DNA of 64,000 nucleotides, taken from Candidatus Nitrosoglobus terrae. Lineage in GTDB: Bacteria > Pseudomonadota > Gammaproteobacteria > Nitrosococcales > Nitrosococcaceae. The stretch spans positions 1,579,091 to 1,643,090 of the forward strand of contig NZ_AP014836.1 in the NCBI RefSeq assembly GCF_002356115.1. The letters run 5' to 3'. A program made the position numbers and the translations under genes. A model generated the notes under the pieces. It was not told the DNA's origin. It ran no database searches and saw only the letters and a program-made list of their open reading frames with translations. How positions within the stretch are numbered: position 1 is the first letter of the stretch; each line of letters starts with the position of its first letter. Positions 1 to 9,169 of this stretch are shown here, piece after piece.

Positions 1-558
1 TCCAGTCGGTGTTGCTACTACCAAGCCATCAGAACGTTGACTACTAAGAAAGCGACCATTAATGTAGATCTCGAACTCGATTATCTGTACAGTCTGTCGA
101 AAATGTATTGTGACATCATTTAAAGCCGTACCTATAAAACTACAACGGTTATCTTGCTCCAGATCAGCTTGGATTAAAAACCTTTCTTCTTCCTGATATT
201 TTCCCTCTAGTATTTCAGTTAAATCTGGATCCAATGTTTCCAGCCGCACATCGGCGAGAAACCCAAGTCGGCCTAGCTTAATACCGAGCAATGGAATGTT
301 CAAATCCACTAGGCTCCGAGCTGCATGGAGTAAAGTACCATCACCCCCAACTACAATAGCTAGATCACAGCGTTGTCCTAGCTCAGATAGCGCTACAGCT
401 TCCCATTGCTGACTCGGGAAAAGTGCAGCCGTATCCTGATCAATAATAAGATCTAATCCTTTCGCTACTAAGAAATCAGCGACTTGCTGTAAGGATTCAG
501 CAATTTTCGGATCTTTTTGCTTACCGATAAGTCCTATTGTTGTAAAAGCTTTTGCCAT
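1..558 (-). CDS. nadK: NAD kinase, partial (C-terminus beyond window edge)
   Basis: Phosphorylates NAD to NADP using ATP in the cytoplasm. I read 186 codons from an ATG at 556-558 to the window edge with no stop. The ATP-cone motif GGDGT is at residues 71-75, followed by GIKLGRLGFL (92-101). LNDV at 146-149 occupies the usual NE/ND substrate-binding position, and SDGLVVATPTG (176-186) is the conserved family block just before the edge. The family is normally about 290-300 residues, so roughly the last third is missing because the window ends, not because the gene is broken. recJ follows on the same strand after about 20 bp, so the two may be cotranscribed. Confidence 0.95.
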   Translation of the reverse strand, partial: MAKAFTTIGLIGKQKDPKIAESLQQVADFLVAKGLDLIIDQDTAALFPSQQWEAVALSELGQRCDLAIVVGGDGTLLHAARSLVDLNIPLLGIKLGRLGFLADVRLETLDPDLTEILEGKYQEEERFLIQADLEQDNRCSFIGTALNDVTIHFRQTVQIIEFEIYINGRFLSSQRSDGLVVATPTG

Positions 559-579
559 ACATCCAAATATCTACTCAAA

Positions 580-2310
580 CTAACTTGGCGCTAAATATTC
601 CACTAAGAGCTGCACTTTACGCAAATTCCGATAGATATTTATATCTAATCGATAAGCGAGCTTTACTTTAATACCTAGCTTAAGCCAATCTGGGGGCAGA
701 TAACGGAAGGCGATACCATTCAGCTGCTGCTGACCATCAAGGGTGGTGAGCGCAAGCTTAAGGTGGTTCTCTCCTACAATACGAAATCCTTCTAACCAAA
801 ATAGCCCATCAAACAACGGTTCTGGAAATCCTTGCCCCCAAGGCCCGCCCACTCGCAATATCTCCGCTAATTCTAAATCCCAACATTCTAGTGTTCCATC
901 ACTAAAGATAATATCCTCAAAACTTTCCTTTCCAAGCTGAGTCTTAAGTACTCCTAAAAAGGCAGCTCGAAATGCTTTTAAGTGAGCTCGCTGTAAACTC
1001 AAACCTGCAGCCATTGCATGGCCGCCAAACTTATTCAACAGATCTGGGTACTGAGTGGCAACTCTATCTAAAGCGTCGCGAATATGAAGACCAGGAATAG
1101 AACGAGCCGATCCTTTCAGCTCCTCTCCTTCATGGGGAGCAAAGGCGATCACAGGCCGATACACCTGATCTTTAATCCGAGAAGCAACTAAGCCAATGAC
1201 TCCTTGATGCCATGATTCATGAAATAAACAATAACCTAATGGTTTACCTCCCGTTTGAAAATTCAAGTCCTCCAAACAAGCTAAGGCTTGCTCCTGCATC
1301 GCTGACTCGATCTGCCGTCGCTCACAGTTAAGGGCATCCAGCCTATTAGCGTGTTGCTGAGCGGTTTCTATAGAATCTGTTAGCAGGCAAGCAATTCCAA
1401 GACTCATATCTTCTAAACGTCCAGCAGCATTTAGCCGCGGTCCCACGCTAAACCCTAAATCATTAGCAGTTAAGTTTTCAAATGAGCATTGAGCACACGC
1501 TATAAGCGCCTGAATTCCAGCGCAGCAGCGGCGATGTCGAATCCGATCTAATCCATGAGCAACAAAAATTCGATTTACCTGATCTAAGAGCACTACATCG
1601 GCTACTGTACCAAGGGCTACTAAATCCAATAATCCTGATAGAGTAGGTTCTCGACTACCTGATCGGCTAAACCACCCTTGCTCTCTTAAGTAAGCTCGTA
1701 AAGCCAACATTACATAAAAAATGACTCCTACCCCCGCAAGGTTAGCGCTTGGAAAAGGATCATCAGGTAAATTAGGATTAACAATAGCATTAGCAGCAGG
1801 CAAAATTGCCCCTGGCAAATGATGATCGGTAATTAATACCTGAATATTAGCCTGTCGCGCTGCTTCTACACCCTCAACGCTTGATATTCCATTATCTACT
1901 GTAATGATAAGATCAGGCTGACTATGGGTTAGCGCCACTGATACAATAGCGGGTGTCAGTCCATAGCCATGGATAAATCGGTTAGGCACCAGATAACTGA
2001 CGTTACTTGCTCCCATTAAACGAAGCGCCCGCACCGCTACTGCGCAACTTGTAGCCCCATCAGCATCAAAATCGGCCACGATCAAGATCTGCCAATTTCG
2101 CTCAATAGCCTTACTAAGTAGAGCTACTGCAGTCTTGATGTTACTTAGCAGCCAAGGAGAAGGTAAGCGGTCTAACGTATAATCAAGATCATCACGACAC
2201 TTAACCCCTCGTGCGCTATATACACGGCGAAGTACCGGGTGAATAGTCTCAGGTAGCTCAGAATCATTGATTAAACGCTGTCTTAAAACTTTACCAACCA
2301 TCTGCTGCAA
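580..2310 (-). CDS. recJ: Single-stranded-DNA-specific 5'-3' exonuclease RecJ
   Basis: Degrades single-stranded DNA 5' to 3' in RecF-pathway recombination and mismatch or base-excision repair. The DHH phosphoesterase motifs are visible: DFDADG at about residues 80-85, VDNGI near 138 and DHH at 162-164. PRLNAAGR follows, and a C-terminal DHHA1 glycine block GGHAMAAG. At 576 residues it matches E. coli RecJ (577). The longest frame begins with TTG (2308-2310), which has a GGGAG five bases upstream; an ATG three codons later (2299-2301) is the alternative start. It lies between nadK and an rpfE-type gene on the same strand. RecJ beside RpfE is also known from Xanthomonas. Confidence 0.96.
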   Translation of the reverse strand: MQQMVGKVLRQRLINDSELPETIHPVLRRVYSARGVKCRDDLDYTLDRLPSPWLLSNIKTAVALLSKAIERNWQILIVADFDADGATSCAVAVRALRLMGASNVSYLVPNRFIHGYGLTPAIVSVALTHSQPDLIITVDNGISSVEGVEAARQANIQVLITDHHLPGAILPAANAIVNPNLPDDPFPSANLAGVGVIFYVMLALRAYLREQGWFSRSGSREPTLSGLLDLVALGTVADVVLLDQVNRIFVAHGLDRIRHRRCCAGIQALIACAQCSFENLTANDLGFSVGPRLNAAGRLEDMSLGIACLLTDSIETAQQHANRLDALNCERRQIESAMQEQALACLEDLNFQTGGKPLGYCLFHESWHQGVIGLVASRIKDQVYRPVIAFAPHEGEELKGSARSIPGLHIRDALDRVATQYPDLLNKFGGHAMAAGLSLQRAHLKAFRAAFLGVLKTQLGKESFEDIIFSDGTLECWDLELAEILRVGGPWGQGFPEPLFDGLFWLEGFRIVGENHLKLALTTLDGQQQLNGIAFRYLPPDWLKLGIKVKLAYRLDINIYRNLRKVQLLVEYLAPS

Positions 2311-2337
2311 TCAAACTCCCTAATTTTCGCACCCTCA

Positions 2338-3378
2338 TCAACCATCATACGGTATACGTGAACGTCGCCAGAAATACCAAGCTTGTGGCCAAGCCAAATA
2401 ATAAAAATATCCATCCATGGGATAAAGGGTGAGGCTAGCTAGCCGCCTATTTCGCAATGCAGCAAATAAAACGCTGAACCAATTCTCCTCTAATCCAAGT
2501 AGAATTTGACGATGCTGGAAAGAGTCGATTTCCGATAGCAAAGAATCCAATATCAATAAATAATTACCTGGCGCTGATATTTCCTCTAGCCACTCATGAC
2601 CTGTTTGAAATTCGATTAAAGGTTTATTAGAAATTTTGCAGTAATTAGCTAAAGCTTGAAAGAGAGGATCATGGCCTCCGCTAACTTGCTGCCACGAAGA
2701 GTCTGAACATAGGGAAGATTCTCCTGCCCCCCAGAACCACAAGCTGTTTGCAGGTGGAAGGCCATGATCTTCTCGCCTTTGATTTACAGTACAATCATGT
2801 AGAAGCATCTGGGTCTCGTTAAGTAAAGATCGCCACCGCGACCCATCAATACCCGTAGGTAGGGCAGTTCTAAGATGTTTTCTCTCAGCTACACCTAAAG
2901 CAGTAAAGGTTACCTGATCGGGCTGAGGTAATTGAAGATACCAACGATTTGGCCGTAATGGCTCAAATTGCCAGCCATACTCAGTAAATAATGGGGCTAC
3001 CAGTCTCGCTAACGACTGAGATTCTATCTCATTTAGCGCTAAATAATGGGATCCAAATAATACTAGCTGATCCCGATCAGGCCGTAAATGTACTGGATCG
3101 GCGCGTAGCCACCATCCTGTCCCTAAAAGGGAATTACCTTTATCCCAAGCATACATGATTGGCGCTACAGGGATATCTGTAGATTCAAGCTGAGAAATAT
3201 TAAATAACTTGAATAATAAAGACTCATAAGGCGCAGCAGCCGACCCAATAAGGTTTGCTCTTCCTATTAAGCGCTCTAAGAAGGAAAGCCGTAGTCCTGC
3301 TGAATCCTCTACCGCTAATGCTTGCGCCAAGCCTGGAACGACTATAGTTAAATGCTGGGATAAACTTCGAGATAGCAA
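2338..3378 (-). CDS. rpfE: RpfE-type regulatory protein (phosphoglycerate-mutase-like fold family)
   Basis: A 346-residue cytoplasmic protein that I recognise as the RpfE/COG4255 family from its opening LTIVVPGLAQAL, the central PDQVTFTALG block, and the LPPANSLWFWGAGE segment that resembles part of cofactor-independent phosphoglycerate mutases. The biochemical activity of the family is not established; in Xanthomonas rpfE sits beside recJ in the pathogenicity-regulation cluster, as it does here. There is no early ATG. The frame starts with TTG (3376-3378), and the family-like N-terminus begins immediately, so TTG is the likely start. I see no signal peptide. Family assignment is moderately secure; a regulatory role is only a name carried over. 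Confidence 0.7.
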   Translation of the reverse strand: MLSRSLSQHLTIVVPGLAQALAVEDSAGLRLSFLERLIGRANLIGSAAAPYESLLFKLFNISQLESTDIPVAPIMYAWDKGNSLLGTGWWLRADPVHLRPDRDQLVLFGSHYLALNEIESQSLARLVAPLFTEYGWQFEPLRPNRWYLQLPQPDQVTFTALGVAERKHLRTALPTGIDGSRWRSLLNETQMLLHDCTVNQRREDHGLPPANSLWFWGAGESSLCSDSSWQQVSGGHDPLFQALANYCKISNKPLIEFQTGHEWLEEISAPGNYLLILDSLLSEIDSFQHRQILLGLEENWFSVLFAALRNRRLASLTLYPMDGYFYYLAWPQAWYFWRRSRIPYDG

Positions 3379-3402
3379 AATAGAATCTTACTAATTCGTA
3401 AA

Positions 3403-4104
3403 TTATATACCTAGAATTTGCCGAGCAAACGGAATGGTCACTCGTCGCTGAGCAGCCATGGAAGCTCGTTCTAGCTCCATTAGTAAATGGCTTAAAGAGT
3501 GCATATCACGCGCGCTATGACGTAGCAGAAAATCAGTAACTTCATCTGATAATTCCATGCCTCGTTTCTCAGCTTGGAGCTTCAAAGCAGCATGTTTTTG
3601 GCCATCATTCAATGGCTGAAGTTGATATATTAGCGCCCATTCTAATCGAGATCTAAGGTCAGGGAGAAGTAGATTAAGCGCGCTGGGCTTATCAGAAGAG
3701 GTAAGCAGAAGACGGGTAAAGGATTTTCGTACAAGATTATAAAAACGAAGTAAAGCTTCTTCCCAGCATTGGTGGTGAGCAATACAATCAATATCATCAA
3801 TAGCAATAAGCGCAGTGGTCTCTAAACCTTGCAAAATCTCAGGTGCTATTTTATCTGCTCGTTTTAACGGTATATAGACAACTCGCTCGCCACGCTGTGC
3901 AGCTATCCGGCAAGTAGATAATAGTAAATGGGTTTTACCTACCCCAGAAGATCCCCACAGATAAAGAAAGCGATCTCCTTCGCCTTTACCGCAGCGCTCT
4001 GTAGCCACAACAGGTTCATAATTAGCCTCTGTTCGATAATAGCTCTCAAAACTAGGTGCTCCATACTTACCGATAGGCAAAGGAAGTTGCTGCGTAGTCA
4101 CCAA
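3403..4104 (-). CDS. hda: DnaA regulatory inactivator Hda
   Basis: Hda binds the DNA-loaded beta clamp and stimulates ATP hydrolysis by DnaA, preventing re-initiation of replication. At 233 residues it is a single AAA+ module. The N-terminal clamp-binding motif QLPLPI is at residues 6-11 and Walker A GSSGVGKT at 51-58. The Walker B-like stretch ALIAIDDID follows, and SRLEWALIYQL is the sensor/box VII region. There is no DNA-binding domain IV, which separates Hda from DnaA. The start is TTG (4102-4104) or the adjacent GTG; neither has a strong ribosome-binding site. The order hda, phosphatidyltransferase, DUF2066, purM/purN resembles other gammaproteobacteria. Confidence 0.95.
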   Translation of the reverse strand: MVTTQQLPLPIGKYGAPSFESYYRTEANYEPVVATERCGKGEGDRFLYLWGSSGVGKTHLLLSTCRIAAQRGERVVYIPLKRADKIAPEILQGLETTALIAIDDIDCIAHHQCWEEALLRFYNLVRKSFTRLLLTSSDKPSALNLLLPDLRSRLEWALIYQLQPLNDGQKHAALKLQAEKRGMELSDEVTDFLLRHSARDMHSLSHLLMELERASMAAQRRVTIPFARQILGI

Positions 4105-4116
4105 TAGCGAAATCTC

Positions 4117-4722
4117 TTAACTGTGATGTGTTGTTTCGGTTTGTCGACGACAAGAGTCAAAGCCAGATTTTCGATTTTTTGCCACTCGCCAAGCCTTTAT
4201 TCCCCAATGCCATACGTATTGAATACCGCTCAAAACAGTTGTAATAGCCACCAAATAAATAAGCCCATCAACTATTTGCGAGATTCTAAACCCAGGTAAC
4301 TGATCAACGATAATACTTATAAGTAACAATATTTGCCATAACGTATTTAGTTTACTGAGAGAAGTTGGCTCCATTTCAAAATGATCAATGAGAAAATGGT
4401 AAGCAAGCGCCCCTAGTATAATGATGAGATCCCGACTAAAAACCAATATTATTAACCAATAAGGAAGATGCCCTAATAAAGCGAGTGTAATATAGCTTGA
4501 AATAAGAAGCAGTTTATCTGCTACCGGATCAAGAATTGAGCCAAGACGACTCTGCCACTGATAGCGCTTAGCAAGAAACCCATCTAAGCCATCCGAAATC
4601 CCAGCTACAACGATGATCCATAAAGAAAGAAAATACTCTTCTTGATATAATACATAAACTAAGGGGACTATCAGTAAAATACGCATTCCACTAAGAAGGT
4701 TGGGAATATCTCTACCCTGCAT
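4117..4722 (-). CDS. CDP-alcohol phosphatidyltransferase family membrane protein (PgsA-like)
   Basis: An inner-membrane enzyme that transfers a phosphatidyl group from CDP-diacylglycerol to an alcohol. The signature runs SDGLDGFLAKR then GSILDPVADK, giving the D..DG..A.R.......G...D...D pattern that binds metal and CDP. Several hydrophobic segments surround it. PgsA (phosphatidylglycerophosphate synthase) is the closest well-known type, but the substrate cannot be read from sequence. I place the start at the ATG at 4720-4722, giving 201 residues, because MQGRDIPNLLSGMR is the typical family N-terminus and AAGGA lies upstream. An in-frame ATG at 4785 would add 21 residues of un-family-like sequence. 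Confidence 0.85.
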   Translation of the reverse strand: MQGRDIPNLLSGMRILLIVPLVYVLYQEEYFLSLWIIVVAGISDGLDGFLAKRYQWQSRLGSILDPVADKLLLISSYITLALLGHLPYWLIILVFSRDLIIILGALAYHFLIDHFEMEPTSLSKLNTLWQILLLISIIVDQLPGFRISQIVDGLIYLVAITTVLSGIQYVWHWGIKAWRVAKNRKSGFDSCRRQTETTHHS

Positions 4723-4833
4723 CGTGTTACTGTAATCCTTAAATAGAGGTCTTCTCCATCCTTTCCATCGAAACCATAATACCAATATTGAAAATCATCC
4801 TTAGCCCAGTATGATCACAACAAATCCTCAATA

Positions 4834-5889
4834 TCATGGTAGTAGTCTATAATTCAATTTGCTGGCGCTATCTGTTTTGATAATATTACCTTCCTCCACT
4901 TGTGCCAAGACTCTACCAAATAAAATAGAATCTATGAGGCTTTTAACATCTCCTTGTAATTTTAGCTTAAATACTGCTTCTGCTCGAGATAACTGCACCG
5001 GTCGTACAGATTTTACACGGCTCAAGCTATTTAGGTAAGTAAGGAGGCGAGCATAGTCTGTAAATGAAGCTACATTAGTTATGCTAATTTTTACTGAAAT
5101 TAAGGAGCTATTATCAGTTATAGGGGCAACATGATCTCTAATAACATCTACTGCCTCATCAATACCATTGCGCAATGCTTGAGCAAACTCACCTCGGGTA
5201 CTCCACTCTCGCACCTTATTAGCCCCATACAAAGCCCAGCGTACTTGCCAATCATTGGCTTTTTGGTGCAGTATACGCCCTGCTATTTGCACAGTGGCAG
5301 GGTAACGACTTGACGCAGCCAGTATAGGCTCAGGAAAATTACCCCAAATATCACTAAAAGATAATCGTGCTTGATCCTCTAAGTCCCAGAGAGGAAAGAT
5401 TATAAATATTCCTCGTGCCTCTGCTTCGGATTTTAGAGTCTGAATAATAGGTGACAGTGTACTAGCATCTAATAAATAACGTTTCTTGTCTTCTTTAACC
5501 GCGATCCATAGCAATAACGTGGGGCGATCTTGACCCCAAGTAGGTAGTGAGTATTGCTGTAGTAATTGCTGTACTCCCTTAGGATCAAAGCGAACCCAGA
5601 GAATAGATGCGCTATTATTCTCCTCAAGGACATCATAACGAAATTGCTGTACCAACTTAGATGCATCTTTGAGCATAGCATTCAGTGGAGCTTGAGTTAG
5701 TATCCGTCGACTGCCTATTATTTTAAGCAATACTTTCTGAAAGGCCGTTTTTACCGCCTTAGCTTGCTCTTCTGGAGTCTGGCTACTAACAGGCACTTGT
5801 TCTTCATACAGACTACTGTTTAGCCTAGCAGCCTGAGCCTGTAATAACATGGTCCAAAATATTATTATCACTATAGTAATTTGTTTCAT
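4834..5889 (-). CDS. DUF2066 family exported protein
   Basis: A 351-residue protein with a signal peptide (hydrophobic core IVIIIFWTMLL, likely cleavage after AQA near residue 20), so probably periplasmic or envelope-associated. The N-terminal block resembles the DUF2066 family: YEEQVPVSSQTPEEQAKAVK, then LLKIIGSRRIL. This family is commonly next to purM and hda in gammaproteobacteria, as here. Its function is unknown. It is divergent from purM across 149 bp, so the promoters of both genes should lie at 5890-6038. Confidence 0.85.
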   Translation of the reverse strand: MKQITIVIIIFWTMLLQAQAARLNSSLYEEQVPVSSQTPEEQAKAVKTAFQKVLLKIIGSRRILTQAPLNAMLKDASKLVQQFRYDVLEENNSASILWVRFDPKGVQQLLQQYSLPTWGQDRPTLLLWIAVKEDKKRYLLDASTLSPIIQTLKSEAEARGIFIIFPLWDLEDQARLSFSDIWGNFPEPILAASSRYPATVQIAGRILHQKANDWQVRWALYGANKVREWSTRGEFAQALRNGIDEAVDVIRDHVAPITDNSSLISVKISITNVASFTDYARLLTYLNSLSRVKSVRPVQLSRAEAVFKLKLQGDVKSLIDSILFGRVLAQVEEGNIIKTDSASKLNYRLLP

Positions 5890-6038
5890 GATTTTAGCTT
5901 ATCATACCAATAATCCTAATACAGTCAGCTTCTAAAGAAACTTGGATACTACCTAATTTACTAACCTAAACCCTCAGTTTATATAAAATACCTATCCTTC
6001 CACTAGATCAATATCCAGCTAACTGGAGCTATCTCAGT

Positions 6039-7100
6039 ATGAGTAAACAAAAATTATCTTCTTCTATAAATCTACCTTTAAGCTATCGTGAGGCCGGTGT
6101 TGATATCGATGCTGGTAATTACTTTGTACAGCGAATTAAACCAGCTGCTGCTAGAACAATGCGCCCTGGAGTACTCGCTGGTCTTGGAGGTTTTGGTAGC
6201 TTATTTGAAATACCTATTAACCGTTATCAGAATCCTATACTGGTAGCCGGCACTGATGGTGTCGGTACAAAGCTTAAATTAGCGATTCAATTAAATCACC
6301 ATAGTAGTATTGGGATTGATCTCGTAGCTATGTGCGTTAATGATATCGTTGTACAAGGAGCTGAACCGCTTTTTTTCCTAGATTATTACGCCACAGGTCG
6401 ATTAGACGTTGAGGTTGCTGTTGAAGTAGTTGAAGGTATTGCTCTTGGCTGCCAGCTAGCTGGAATTGCATTAGTAGGCGGGGAAACTGCTGAAATGCCA
6501 GGAATTTATCAAACAGGCGACTATGATCTCGCAGGTTTTTGTGTTGGCATTGTAGAAAAAGAGCATCTTATCAATGGCAGTCAGGTACGGGTCGGTGATA
6601 ATCTTATTGGCATTGCCTCCTCAGGACCCCATGCCAATGGCTACTCCTTAATCCGAAAAATTCTTGATCATCACAATGATACGCTAGATACTCCTTTTGC
6701 GAACCAAACTTTAGGAACAACTTTATTGGCCCCTACCCGTATTTATGTTAAATCTTTACTAGGGTTGATTAATGCCGTTGAGGTACGAGCGCTAGCTCAT
6801 ATTACCGGCGGAGGGTTACCCGATAATTTACCTCGAGTATTACCTCCAGAACTTAATGCTAAAATTGATATCTCTAGCTGGCCCCGTCCCCCTATTTTTG
6901 ATTGGCTACAACAAAAAGGTAATCTCTCAAAAAAAGAGCTATACCGTACCTTTAATTGCGGAATTGGAATGGTGGCTTGTGTACCTAAAGTAAGTGCTGA
7001 AAAAGCCATAGAGTTTTTAAATAATGAGGGCGAATCCGCTTGGATCATAGGGGAAATTATTTCTAAAACCAGTGAGATCCCAGATATCATCCTGTATTAA
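6039..7100 (+). CDS. purM: Phosphoribosylformylglycinamidine cyclo-ligase (AIR synthetase)
   Basis: Fifth step of purine biosynthesis: ATP-dependent closure of FGAM to 5-aminoimidazole ribonucleotide. At 353 residues it has the full family length. [16 protein letters not shown] is at the N-terminus; [14 protein letters not shown] is the ATP/substrate loop. [32 protein letters not shown] and [16 protein letters not shown] complete the conserved blocks. The start ATG is preceded by CTGGAG about 10 bases upstream. purN follows after 9 bp, so the two form an operon catalysing neighbouring steps. Confidence 0.97.
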   Translation: MSKQKLSSSINLPLSYREAGVDIDAGNYFVQRIKPAAARTMRPGVLAGLGGFGSLFEIPINRYQNPILVAGTDGVGTKLKLAIQLNHHSSIGIDLVAMCVNDIVVQGAEPLFFLDYYATGRLDVEVAVEVVEGIALGCQLAGIALVGGETAEMPGIYQTGDYDLAGFCVGIVEKEHLINGSQVRVGDNLIGIASSGPHANGYSLIRKILDHHNDTLDTPFANQTLGTTLLAPTRIYVKSLLGLINAVEVRALAHITGGGLPDNLPRVLPPELNAKIDISSWPRPPIFDWLQQKGNLSKKELYRTFNCGIGMVACVPKVSAEKAIEFLNNEGESAWIIGEIISKTSEIPDIILY

Positions 7101-7109
7101 AAAAACATT

Positions 7110-7709
7110 ATGGTAAACACTAAACTGCTACCGTTGGTAGCGCTTATCTCTGGTCGTGGCAGTAATCTTCAAGCTATTATTGATCAATCTCAATCTGGGC
7201 AGTTACCAGTGGAAATTCGTGCTGTTATTAGTAACCGTCTTCAGGCGCAAGGGCTAGCACGAGCTCATCATGCCGGTATTAAAACCCATGTACTTAATCA
7301 GCAGTATACACACCGAGAGATCTTCGACAAGACCCTGATGAACTTAATTGATAGCTACACCCCAAAACTTGTAGTACTTGCTGGTTTTATGCGTATTTTA
7401 ACCCCTAGATTTGTCCACCATTATAAGGGTCGCCTCCTTAACATCCATCCCTCGCTTTTACCTAATTTCCCTGGCTTAGATACCCATCAGCGAGCGATTC
7501 AAGCAGGAGTGAAAGAACATGGGGCAACGGTACATTTTGTCACTGACAAAGTCGATCAAGGCCCCATTATCTTACAGGCGCGTGTACCAGTCTATCCAGA
7601 TGATACCCCCGATATCTTAGCCGCAAGGGTATTAAAGGAAGAACATCGAATTTATCCTGAAGCGATCCGCGCGTTTGCAGAGAAGAAAATTATTTTTAAA
7701 GATGAATAA
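7110..7709 (+). CDS. purN: Phosphoribosylglycinamide formyltransferase (GART, PurN)
   Basis: Third step of purine biosynthesis: transfers the formyl group of 10-formyl-tetrahydrofolate to GAR. At 199 residues it has the usual length. SGRGSNLQAI near the N-terminus is the phosphate-binding loop. NIHPSLLPNFPGLDTH carries the catalytic Asn and His, and TDKVDQGPII carries the catalytic Asp. It lies nine bases after purM. It ends head-to-head with dcd on the other strand, with 16 bp between the stop codons and no obvious terminator. Confidence 0.97.
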   Translation: MVNTKLLPLVALISGRGSNLQAIIDQSQSGQLPVEIRAVISNRLQAQGLARAHHAGIKTHVLNQQYTHREIFDKTLMNLIDSYTPKLVVLAGFMRILTPRFVHHYKGRLLNIHPSLLPNFPGLDTHQRAIQAGVKEHGATVHFVTDKVDQGPIILQARVPVYPDDTPDILAARVLKEEHRIYPEAIRAFAEKKIIFKDE

Positions 7710-7725
7710 AGTACGCTAGCTATAG

Positions 7726-8292
7726 CTATGCTTTTGGAAGCGTAACTCCCGTTTGACCTTGGTATTTACCATCACGATCTTGGTATGAAATCTCACAGGG
7801 TTCATTAGATTCAAAAAATATTACTTGAGCAACCCCCTCATAAGCATAGATTTTGGCAGGTAACGGAGAAGTGTTGGAAAACTCTAAGGTAACATGGCCT
7901 TCCCATTCTGGTTCTAAAGGGGTAACGTTAACAATGATTCCGCAACGGGCATAGGTGGATTTTCCCAAGCAAATTGTAAGCACATTACGGGGGATTCTAA
8001 AATACTCAACGGTTCGTGCTAGAGCAAACGAGTTAGGCGGGATAATGCAAACCTCTGAGCGTACATCCACAAATCCGCTGGCATCAAAATTCTTAGGATC
8101 TACAATAGCTGAGTTAATATTGGTAAAGATCTTAAACTCATCAGAGCAGCGAACATCATAACCGTAGCTTGAAGTACCATAAGAAATAACAGATAGATTA
8201 TTAAGTCTTCGAGTTTGGTATGGCTCAAATGGCTCAATCATGCCATATTCTTGAGCCATCTGCCGAATCCATTTATCAGATTTAACACTCAT
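7726..8292 (-). CDS. dcd: dCTP deaminase
   Basis: Deaminates dCTP to dUTP, feeding dUMP and hence thymidylate synthesis. At 188 residues it is close to E. coli Dcd (193). [16 protein letters not shown] and [11 protein letters not shown] are the homotrimer core. [18 protein letters not shown] carries the catalytic Glu and nucleotide contacts. [11 protein letters not shown] and [20 protein letters not shown] near the C-terminus also match. Upstream on the same strand is yajC, 82 bp away, which is not its usual neighbour. Confidence 0.96.
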   Translation of the reverse strand: MSVKSDKWIRQMAQEYGMIEPFEPYQTRRLNNLSVISYGTSSYGYDVRCSDEFKIFTNINSAIVDPKNFDASGFVDVRSEVCIIPPNSFALARTVEYFRIPRNVLTICLGKSTYARCGIIVNVTPLEPEWEGHVTLEFSNTSPLPAKIYAYEGVAQVIFFESNEPCEISYQDRDGKYQGQTGVTLPKA

Positions 8293-8374
8293 TATTACAG
8301 ATCATGATACGAATCCCCGACCACAGCAGATATCACAGTAAGTACTAAAAGCATTTTTAACAGGAGCAACTCAG

Positions 8375-8713
8375 CTATAAACCTTTTATTGTTCCTTTAG
8401 GTACTGTTCTTGATACAGCGTTTTTTTCAACTTTTATCTCTATCCCGTCTGCTAGCTCTAATAATAAAAAACTATCACCCATCTGGATTACTTTGCCTAA
8501 TAACCCTCCATTAGTGATAATCTCATCTCCTTTACCTAACGAGGCGATCATTTTAAATCGCTCTTTATGACGGCTTAATCGTGGTCGTATTACTAATACA
8601 TAGTAAATTAAAAAAAAAGCACTAAATATAATTAAAGTGAGCCAAAAATCCACGTCAGTCCCTATCGTCGGCTGACTGCTTTGAGCCCAAGCTTCTGTCA
8701 TAAAAAATTTCAT
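8375..8713 (-). CDS. yajC: Sec translocon accessory protein YajC
   Basis: A small inner-membrane protein that associates with SecDF and the SecYEG translocon. At 112 residues it has an N-terminal single transmembrane segment (LTLIIFSAFFLIYYVLVI). A basic cytoplasmic stretch RPRLSRHKERFKMI follows, then the conserved LGKGDEIITNGGLLGKV block. The family normally sits upstream of secD-secF; here dcd follows instead and neither tgt nor secDF is nearby. The gene itself appears intact. Confidence 0.93.
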   Translation of the reverse strand: MKFFMTEAWAQSSQPTIGTDVDFWLTLIIFSAFFLIYYVLVIRPRLSRHKERFKMIASLGKGDEIITNGGLLGKVIQMGDSFLLLELADGIEIKVEKNAVSRTVPKGTIKGL

Positions 8714-8782
8714 TCCTCTTACTGCCCTTATAGAGTTACAACATTTTTGCCTAGCCTAGGCATCTTAATAAAATGACTGTTT

Positions 8783-9169
8783 TTATTTCTTTTTGAAAAA
8801 ATAGTAGCCAAAAGGCCCCTTCAGGATCATTTTATTTCCAGTTTTCTCAACTGCTAAGTATTTAACTGTCTCTGAATCATCTTTAACTTCAATTACAGAT
8901 TCTTCAGTGACTTTATAAGTCTTTTCAAGGGAGGTGTTATGTTTAAGAAATTTATTATAACCAGAAATCACAACTGTTCCACTGGGATGAAAATCCCATG
9001 TTGCAACCTCTTTGTTACTACCTGTCCCATCTTTTTTTAGCGCAGTCATCTCTAATAACCATGCTCCTGTAATCTCTGAGTGATCTTTAATGATTGGTTC
9101 TGCGTAGGCTACCGTACTAATAGCTGCAATAAAAAGGAAAATAGAGATCAGTTTATTTTTATGTTTCAT
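8783..9169 (-). CDS. Small exported protein, lipocalin-like, function unknown
   Basis: A 128-residue protein with a clear signal peptide (KHKNKLISIFLFIAAISTV, cleavage likely after AYA near residue 23). The mature part reads ITGAWLLEMTALKKDG, then WDFHPSGTVVISG and repeated short beta-type stretches ending in GPFGYYFFKKK. ITGAW plus the alternating polar/hydrophobic strands suggests a small lipocalin-like barrel, but I cannot name a family. No cysteines are visible. It precedes yajC by 69 bp on the same strand. Confidence 0.6.
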   Translation of the reverse strand: MKHKNKLISIFLFIAAISTVAYAEPIIKDHSEITGAWLLEMTALKKDGTGSNKEVATWDFHPSGTVVISGYNKFLKHNTSLEKTYKVTEESVIEVKDDSETVKYLAVEKTGNKMILKGPFGYYFFKKK

